DNA of 6,035 bases from Conexibacteraceae bacterium (GTDB lineage Bacteria > Actinomycetota > Thermoleophilia > Solirubrobacterales > Solirubrobacteraceae). The notes below the pieces were generated by a model. It was given only the letters and a program-made list of their open reading frames with translations. It did not search any database and had not been told where the DNA came from. The stretch lies in assembly GCA_009785395.1 (NCBI GenBank), contig WQWK01000131.1, forward strand, positions 1-6,035. The letters are read 5' to 3'. Numbering within the stretch: the stretch's first letter is position 1; each line of letters opens with the position of its first letter. Below are positions 5,845-6,035 of this stretch, in pieces. The translations under genes were made by a program, and so were the position numbers.

Positions 5845-5852
5845 TTGTTGGT
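5840..5852. promoter_or_regulatory. Inverted repeat at the galK start, candidate operator
   Basis: ACCAA TTG TTGGT is a perfect 5-bp inverted repeat with a 3-base spacer. It covers the galK TTG start codon (5842-5844) and abuts a TGTTAGATT extended -10-like site on the plus strand. A repressor bound here could act on both divergent genes. The half-sites are short, so chance is possible; the regulator is not in the window. Confidence 0.35.
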
Positions 5853-5860
5853 GTTAGATT
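5852..5860 (+). promoter_or_regulatory. Candidate extended -10 promoter for the rightward gene
   Basis: TGTTAGATT reads as TGn followed by TAGATT (TAnnnT), an extended -10 arrangement in a locally AT-rich patch of otherwise GC-rich DNA. A TTGACG at 5828-5833 lies 21 bp upstream, too far for a standard -35. Transcription would begin near 5867 and leave a leader of about 120 nt. A weaker alternative is TTACGG (5901) with GGATAC (5925). Confidence 0.35.
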
Positions 5861-5922
5861 TTGCGTCAGCGCGGGACTGGAACTCGTCCGTCAGGGCGTG
5901 TTACGGTTGCCGCGCTAAGTAT

Positions 5923-5957
5923 GGGGATACGGACGCGGAGGCTGTCCGTCGTGCCCC
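5923..5957 (+). other. Hairpin in the leader of the rightward gene
   Basis: ACGGAC (5929-5934) and GTCCGT (5944-5949) form a perfect 6-bp stem around a 9-base loop. It can be lengthened by GGGG (5923-5926) with CCCC (5954-5957) across a small internal loop. It sits about 30 nt before the start codon and 18 nt before the ribosome binding site. It may stabilise or modulate the leader; no known riboswitch class was recognised. Confidence 0.4.
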
Positions 5958-5975
5958 GCATTCTGTGGAGAAACG

Positions 5976-5982
5976 AGGAGGG
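5976..5982 (+). promoter_or_regulatory. Strong ribosome binding site for the partial gene at 5988
   Basis: AGGAGGG ends 5 nt before the GTG at 5988 and is the clearest Shine-Dalgarno site in the window. It fixes the GTG as a start codon and contrasts with the galK operon, PPK2 and LOG genes, whose starts lack such sites. Confidence 0.75.
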
Positions 5983-5987
5983 AAGAA

Positions 5988-6035
5988 GTGAACTTGCTTA
6001 AGAGCAAGCTGACCACGGGCGTAGCGCTCGCGGCC
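5988..6035 (+). CDS. Partial N-terminus of a probably exported protein
   Basis: Sixteen codons starting at GTG 5988 run off the right edge: MNLLKSKLTTGVALAA. A short basic segment (two lysines) followed by a hydrophobic alanine/valine/leucine run looks like the beginning of a Sec signal peptide or lipoprotein signal. The gene is divergent from galK across 143 bp. A sugar-uptake component, such as another binding protein, would fit the neighbourhood, but nothing in these 16 residues identifies it. The start is well supported by AGGAGGG five bases upstream; function is unknown. Confidence 0.6.
   Translation, partial: MNLLKSKLTTGVALAA

Noticed and set aside
5901..5930. Alternative promoter TTACGG-N18-GGATAC for the rightward gene
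   Set aside because: The -10 match is weak and the pair is not clearly better than the extended -10-like site at 5852-5860; mentioned only as an alternative.

Overview
The window is GC-rich chromosomal DNA with TTG/GTG starts, few Shine-Dalgarno sites, a predicted Tat-exported lipoprotein and a DevS/DosT-like histidine kinase. This points to Actinomycetota, possibly the Thermoleophilia/Solirubrobacterales side, though the lineage is an inference from style and not from a marker gene.

Layout. (1) Positions 1-925, minus strand: a PPK2-type polyphosphate kinase whose stop overlaps the start of a downstream gene, cut by the window edge, that looks like the N-terminus of a GNAT/acyl-CoA-synthetase-type acetyltransferase. 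(2) 945-1694, plus strand: a LOG-family nucleotide phosphoribohydrolase, divergent from the PPK2 gene with only 19 bp between start codons. (3) 1690-1860: an almost completely palindromic element of about 170 bp between two convergent genes. It is bounded by TA dinucleotides and looks like an IS630/Tc1-mariner-type MITE. (4) 1865-5844, minus strand: a compact three-gene operon in the order galactokinase, Tat lipoprotein sugar-binding protein, two-GAF histidine kinase, with gaps of 12 and 11 nt. (5) 5845-5987: a divergent regulatory region with an inverted repeat, an extended -10-like site and a hairpin, followed by the first 16 codons of a plus-strand gene with a strong ribosome binding site.

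The galactokinase operon is the most interesting part. It joins sugar phosphorylation and sugar binding to a cytoplasmic kinase whose first GAF domain keeps the His/Tyr pair that binds heme in mycobacterial DevS/DosT. No response regulator, permease or transport ATPase lies in the window. The kinase also carries five in-frame copies of a 15-bp tandem repeat inside its ATP-binding domain. The PPK2 and acetyltransferase genes form a separate energy/acyl-CoA unit. No RNA genes or CRISPR arrays were seen.
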